Assembly (NCBI GenBank): GCA_039933215.1 | Contig: JBDTOO010000001.1 | Coordinates: forward strand, 90,340-154,339 | Source: JALYUA01 sp039933215 | Lineage (GTDB): Bacteria; Acidobacteriota; Thermoanaerobaculia; UBA5066; Gp7-AA6 | DNA: 64,000 nt | Reading direction: 5' to 3' | Shown: piece after piece, positions 60,326-64,000 of the stretch | Layout: the number at the start of each line of letters is the position of its first letter | Numbering within the stretch: the first letter of the stretch is position 1 | Translations under genes and position numbers: made by a program | Notes under the pieces: model-generated | The model's input: only the letters and a program-made list of their open reading frames with translations | Databases searched by the model: none | What the model was told of the DNA's origin: nothing

Positions 60326-62737
60326 GTGTCCGTCCTCATCCAGGATCTCCGCTACGCGATCCGGTTCTTCCGGCGCAGCCCGGGCTTCGCGGTCCTGGCG
60401 ATCGCGACCCTCGCCCTGGGGATCGGCGCGAACACCGCGATCTTCTCGGTGGTCAACGGCGTCCTGTTCCATCCCATCCCGCTGCTCGCCGGAGAACGGA
60501 TCGCGTTCTTCACCCGCGAGGGCGACGTCTCGATCCCCGACGGCGTCGACTGGCGCGCCCGCAGCACCGGATTCGAGGCGATCTCACTCTTTCTCCGCAC
60601 CTGGGCGTTCGACTGGACGGGGCACGGGGAGCCCGAGCGCCTCACGGGAAGCGTCGCGGACGGCGAGTTCTTCCGCGTGCTGGGCGTCTCCCCCGTCATC
60701 GGCCGCTTCTACGGCCCGCAGGACGACCGTGCCGGGGCGGACCGCGTGGCGGTCATCTCGTCGGCGCTCTGGCGGGATCGCTTCGGTAGAGACCCGGGCG
60801 TGATCGGACGGTCGCTCATCCTGTCGGACCATGCCGTAACGGTCATCGGGGTGGCTCCCCCGGAAGCCGACTTCCTCCACGACGACGTCGCCCTGTGGGT
60901 CCCGCCGGCCGTGGAGACGCCCTGGGCGATCCACGAACGAGGCACCAACAACTTCGACGCGATCGGCCGAATGCGCCCCGGCGTTTCGATCGAGCGCGCC
61001 TCGAACGAGATCGTCGCCATCTCGACCGACCTCTCGCGCTCGTACCCCGATACGAACGCACACAAGATCGTCCGCCCGATCCGCCTCATCGATTTCCTGG
61101 TGCGAAGCGTCCGGCCGGCGCTCCTCGTTCTGCTCGCTGCGGTGGGGCTCGTCCTGCTTCTCGCGTGCGCGAACCTGGCGAGCCTCCTCCTCGCCCGCGC
61201 CTCGATGCGCGCGCCCGAAATGGCGATCCGAAGAGCCCTCGGGGCCGGTCGCGGCCGGATCGTGCGCCAGCTGCTGACGGAAGGCGCTCTGCTCTCGATC
61301 ACGGGAGGGGCCCTCGGCGTCGGCGTCGCCGCGTTCGGCAAGGATCTCCTCCTGTCGCTCGCGCCGGGGAGCCTCCCCCGCGTCTCCGAGATCGCCCTCG
61401 ACCCGCGCGTCCTCGGGTTCGCGACCGGTCTGTCCATCTTGACCGGGATGGCCTTCGGGCTGGTGCCCGCGCTTCCCGTCGCCCGGACCGAGGCCGGAGA
61501 CGCCCTCCACGGCAGCGGGAAGGGAACGCCGGGAGGCTCGGGTCGCCAACGAACACTCGGCCTCGTGGCGTCGGGCGAGGTCGCGCTGGCGTTTCTCCTG
61601 TTGATCGGCTCGGGACTGCTGCTCGCGAGCGTTTCGCGCCTCGCGAACGTGCCGCTCGGCTTTCAGCCGGATCACGTCCTCACCGCAGACCTCGTCCTTC
61701 CGGAATCGCGCTACGCGACGCGTCAGCCTCAGACGCGCGCGTTTCTGTCCGTCGTCGAACGGATGCGGGAGATCCCGGGGGTTGAATCCGCCGCCTCCGT
61801 GATCGGAGCGCCGCTCGAAGGCGGAGGAATCGGCGGCCGACTGAAGATCGAGGGCCGCCCCGAGGGCGCGCTCGCGGACCGTCCGTCCGCCCGGAGCCGG
61901 CCGGTCGCCGGAGACTACTTCGCCGCGCTGCGGGTCCCGATCGTCAAAGGCCGGCCCCTGACGCCGGCGGATCGGGAAGACGCGGCGCCGGTCGCCGTCG
62001 TCAACCAGGCCTTCGCGGCGAAATATTTTCCAGGAGTCGATCCGCTCGGCCGCCGCCTCGCCTGGGATTGGGGCTACGAGCCCCGCTGGATGACCGTCGT
62101 CGGCATCGCCGCGGACGTGAAAGCGTCCCGGGACCTCGTAGACGACGATGTCGTGGCCGTTTACTCCCCCTATTCCCAGCGCCCCGTCGACTGGCAGCGG
62201 TTCGGCACCCTCATTCTCCGCACGACGGGCGATCCCGCCTCTTACGGCCGGAGCCTGCGGCAGGCCGTCTGGGCCGTCGATCCGACGCTCACCGTGTCCG
62301 CCATCCGGACGATGGACGAACGACGCTCCGCGGCTCTTTCCTCGCGCCGCTTCAGCGCGCTTCTCCTGTCGATCTTCGGCGGGGCCGCCCTCCTCCTTGC
62401 GATCCAGGGCATCGTCGGCGTCCTGTCGTACTCCGTCGCGCAGCGCCGCCGGGAAATCGGCATCCGCATGGCCCTCGGCGCGTCTCCAGCCGACGTGTTC
62501 GGATCCATCCTCGGGCGGGCGCTCGCCCTCACGGTGTCGGGGCTGATTCTCGGCGTGGCGGGGGCCCTCGCGGCCTCGCGGCTGCTCGCCGGGCTGCTCT
62601 ACGGCGTGACGGCGACGGATACGGGGACGTTCTTCGCCGCCGGAGTCCTGGTGCTCGTGACGGCCCTCGCCGCGTGCGCGGTTCCCGCCCGCCGGGCGAT
62701 GCGCGTCGACCCGCTCGTCGCCATGCGCTCGGAATGA
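60326..62737 (+). CDS. ADOP-family ABC permease 8
   Basis: The product has 803 residues from a GTG at 60326, chosen because GGGAGG lies five bases upstream; an in-frame GTG two codons earlier overlaps that ribosome site. It starts VLIQDLRYAIRFFRRSPGF. The FtsX blocks have LLACANLASLLLARASMRAP (charged helix RAPEMAIRRALGAG) and YSVAQRRREIGIRMALGASP. The gap after permease 7 is 43 bases. Confidence 0.92.
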   Translation: MSVLIQDLRYAIRFFRRSPGFAVLAIATLALGIGANTAIFSVVNGVLFHPIPLLAGERIAFFTREGDVSIPDGVDWRARSTGFEAISLFLRTWAFDWTGHGEPERLTGSVADGEFFRVLGVSPVIGRFYGPQDDRAGADRVAVISSALWRDRFGRDPGVIGRSLILSDHAVTVIGVAPPEADFLHDDVALWVPPAVETPWAIHERGTNNFDAIGRMRPGVSIERASNEIVAISTDLSRSYPDTNAHKIVRPIRLIDFLVRSVRPALLVLLAAVGLVLLLACANLASLLLARASMRAPEMAIRRALGAGRGRIVRQLLTEGALLSITGGALGVGVAAFGKDLLLSLAPGSLPRVSEIALDPRVLGFATGLSILTGMAFGLVPALPVARTEAGDALHGSGKGTPGGSGRQRTLGLVASGEVALAFLLLIGSGLLLASVSRLANVPLGFQPDHVLTADLVLPESRYATRQPQTRAFLSVVERMREIPGVESAASVIGAPLEGGGIGGRLKIEGRPEGALADRPSARSRPVAGDYFAALRVPIVKGRPLTPADREDAAPVAVVNQAFAAKYFPGVDPLGRRLAWDWGYEPRWMTVVGIAADVKASRDLVDDDVVAVYSPYSQRPVDWQRFGTLILRTTGDPASYGRSLRQAVWAVDPTLTVSAIRTMDERRSAALSSRRFSALLLSIFGGAALLLAIQGIVGVLSYSVAQRRREIGIRMALGASPADVFGSILGRALALTVSGLILGVAGALAASRLLAGLLYGVTATDTGTFFAAGVLVLVTALAACAVPARRAMRVDPLVAMRSE

Positions 62738-62780
62738 CGCTCGAGATGAATCCCCTCCGATCGCACGAAAGGAACCACCG

Positions 62781-64000
62781 ATGAGATTCGTGAACGAGAT
62801 CCGGATCGCGTTTCGCGGTCTCCGCCGCGCGCCCGGTGCGGCGGTGGCCGTCACGCTGACGATCGCCATCGGGATCGCCTCGACGGCGACGATCTTCGCC
62901 GTCGTCGACGCGCTCTTCCTGCGGCCGCTTCCCGGGGTCGAACGGCCATCCGAGCTCGTCAACGTTCACGCGAAGGAGCCGGACGGATCGAGCTTCCACT
63001 CTGTGTCGCATCGGACGTGGCAGGCGCTCGCGGACGCCGACGGACCGTTCACGGGCATCGCGGCCTTCGGCTCGCGGCTCGTGAGCCTGACCGCCCGGAG
63101 CGAACCGCGGCTCGCCGTGGCCCAGCTCGTGACGGGCAATTATTTCGACGTCATCGGGGCGCGTCCCGCTCTCGGCCGGTTCTTCGGACCCGAGACGGAC
63201 TCGCAGGCGCCGCCGGAGGTGGCGGTCCTCTCCGACGCGGTCTGGCGAGGACGATTCGGCGCCGATCCCTCGATCGTCGGGCGCCCCGTGCTGCTGAACG
63301 GGCGAGCCTTCACCGTCGTCGGCGTGGCGGCGCCGCGGTTCTCGGGCACTTTCCTCGGAACGCCTTTCGACGTGTGGGTGCCCGTCTCCGCGCGCCGCAT
63401 CCTTGCGCCCGGCGAGGAGTTCGATCCCCGGGATCAGACGTGGCTGGAGCTCGTCGCGCGCCGGCGGCCCGGCATGACGCTTCCGGGAGCATCGACCGCG
63501 ATGGCCGTGATCGCACGGCGCCTCGACCGGGAGCGTCCCGCGGGAAGTCCCCCGGTCGCCTTCGATCTGCACAGGACGACCGGCTTCGAAGACTCTCTCG
63601 AAGGACCCGTCACGGCGCTGCTCTCCATTCTGGGCGCGCTCGGCGCGCTCGTGCTGGCGATCGCCTGCGCGAACGTCACGGGGATCCTGCTCGCTCGCGC
63701 CTTCGCCCGCGAGCGGGAGATCGCCGTCCGCGTCGCGCTCGGAGCCGCGAGGTCGCGCGTCGTCCGGCTCCTTCTCGTCGAGAACTTCATCCAGTTTCTC
63801 GCCGGCGGCGCTCTCGGCGTTGCCGTCACGATGTTCACGGCGCCGCTGCTCGAACGGTTCAACCTGCCGACGCCGGTTCCGATCCTCTTCGATTTCGCGC
63901 CCGGCCTCCGCGTCGCCGCCTTCGGGCTCATCGCGGCGGCCGGCGCGGGTCTACTCTTCGGCTCCTTTCCAGCGTGGCTCGCGACGCGCCCGGGCCTCCT
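62781..64000 (+). CDS. ADOP-family ABC permease 9, cut by right edge
   Basis: An open frame from the ATG at 62781 (GAAAGGA ten bases upstream) runs off the window after 406 codons. It has the first helix (AVAVTLTIAIGIASTATIF), the first MacB_PCD domain (FDVIGARPALGRFFGPE) and the first FtsX block (LAIACANVTGILLARAFARE, EIAVRVALGAARSRV). Like permease 1 it lacks the QDLRYA opening, starting RFVNEIRIAFRGLRRAPGA. The rest of the protein is outside the window. Confidence 0.9.
   Translation, partial: MRFVNEIRIAFRGLRRAPGAAVAVTLTIAIGIASTATIFAVVDALFLRPLPGVERPSELVNVHAKEPDGSSFHSVSHRTWQALADADGPFTGIAAFGSRLVSLTARSEPRLAVAQLVTGNYFDVIGARPALGRFFGPETDSQAPPEVAVLSDAVWRGRFGADPSIVGRPVLLNGRAFTVVGVAAPRFSGTFLGTPFDVWVPVSARRILAPGEEFDPRDQTWLELVARRRPGMTLPGASTAMAVIARRLDRERPAGSPPVAFDLHRTTGFEDSLEGPVTALLSILGALGALVLAIACANVTGILLARAFAREREIAVRVALGAARSRVVRLLLVENFIQFLAGGALGVAVTMFTAPLLERFNLPTPVPILFDFAPGLRVAAFGLIAAAGAGLLFGSFPAWLATRPGL

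Noticed and set aside
57748..60339. 863-codon open frame on the minus strand opposite permease 7
   Set aside because: Shadow of the permease; composition is charged and low in hydrophobic order, no motif.
1..64000. tRNA, rRNA, insertion sequence or phage attachment site
   Set aside because: No cloverleaf with conserved T-loop, no transposase or integrase, and no flanking direct repeats were found by eye; small RNAs cannot be excluded.

Overview
This window looks like chromosomal DNA from a GC-rich member of the Acidobacteriota. The main reason is the right third, which holds nine consecutive long permeases with the duplicated MacB_PCD/FtsX layout and N-termini of the type QDLRYALR..SPGF. These are the hallmark of the ADOP family (acidobacterial duplicated orphan permease). 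A BlaI/M56 peptidase pair and large TonB_C/PEGA secreted proteins fit the same phylum. Genes are tightly packed: I see no gap over about 185 bases without a gene, no rRNA, tRNA or CRISPR array, and no insertion sequence. Many starts are GTG or TTG within 4-base overlaps, so several starts were chosen from the overlap rather than from the longest frame.

Region 1 (1-22556, all minus strand, read right to left) is a surface-polysaccharide locus. It opens with an outer-membrane beta-barrel protein, a Wza-type export lipoprotein/channel, a Wzc-type co-polymerase fused to a tyrosine kinase, a PHP-type tyrosine phosphatase and a large membrane-anchored protein of unknown function. Next comes a NusG/RfaH-like elongation factor. 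After it are a nucleotide-sugar dehydrogenase and epimerase, a Wzm/Wzt ABC exporter whose ATPase has a C-terminal glycan-binding domain, a FemAB/GNAT-like transferase, five glycosyltransferases (one cut by the left edge), a DegT aminotransferase, a NodB-type deacetylase, a methyltransferase and an O-antigen polymerase/ligase. Components of the Wzy-dependent and ABC-dependent export routes are thus mixed in one operon.

Region 2 (22676-32257) has a second, divergent O-antigen-ligase-like protein (+), a TonB_C protein, a GT-C type membrane glycosyltransferase, a secreted beta-helix protein overlapping a large TonB_C/PEGA protein with a Pro/Thr-rich linker (all -), then folD and pepE (+).

Region 3 (32393-36392) is a small acyl-transfer cassette: an FkbH-like HAD-IIIC protein, a discrete acyl carrier protein and a GNAT-like protein (+), facing a divergent NodB-fold protein (-).

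Region 4 (36402-39950) is a BlaI repressor and an M56 metallopeptidase translationally coupled to a secreted protein. Peptidase and partner share arrays of about 29-residue repeats built around F-R-I-H-G-V. An AT-rich divergent promoter region with clear inverted repeats precedes them.

Region 5 (40133-64000) holds an HlyD/MacA-type adaptor, a MacB/LolD-type ATPase, three ADOP permeases, a second ATPase and six more ADOP permeases, the last cut by the right edge. It probably encodes one or more tripartite-like or MacB-like export/mechanotransmission systems with an unusually large permease set.
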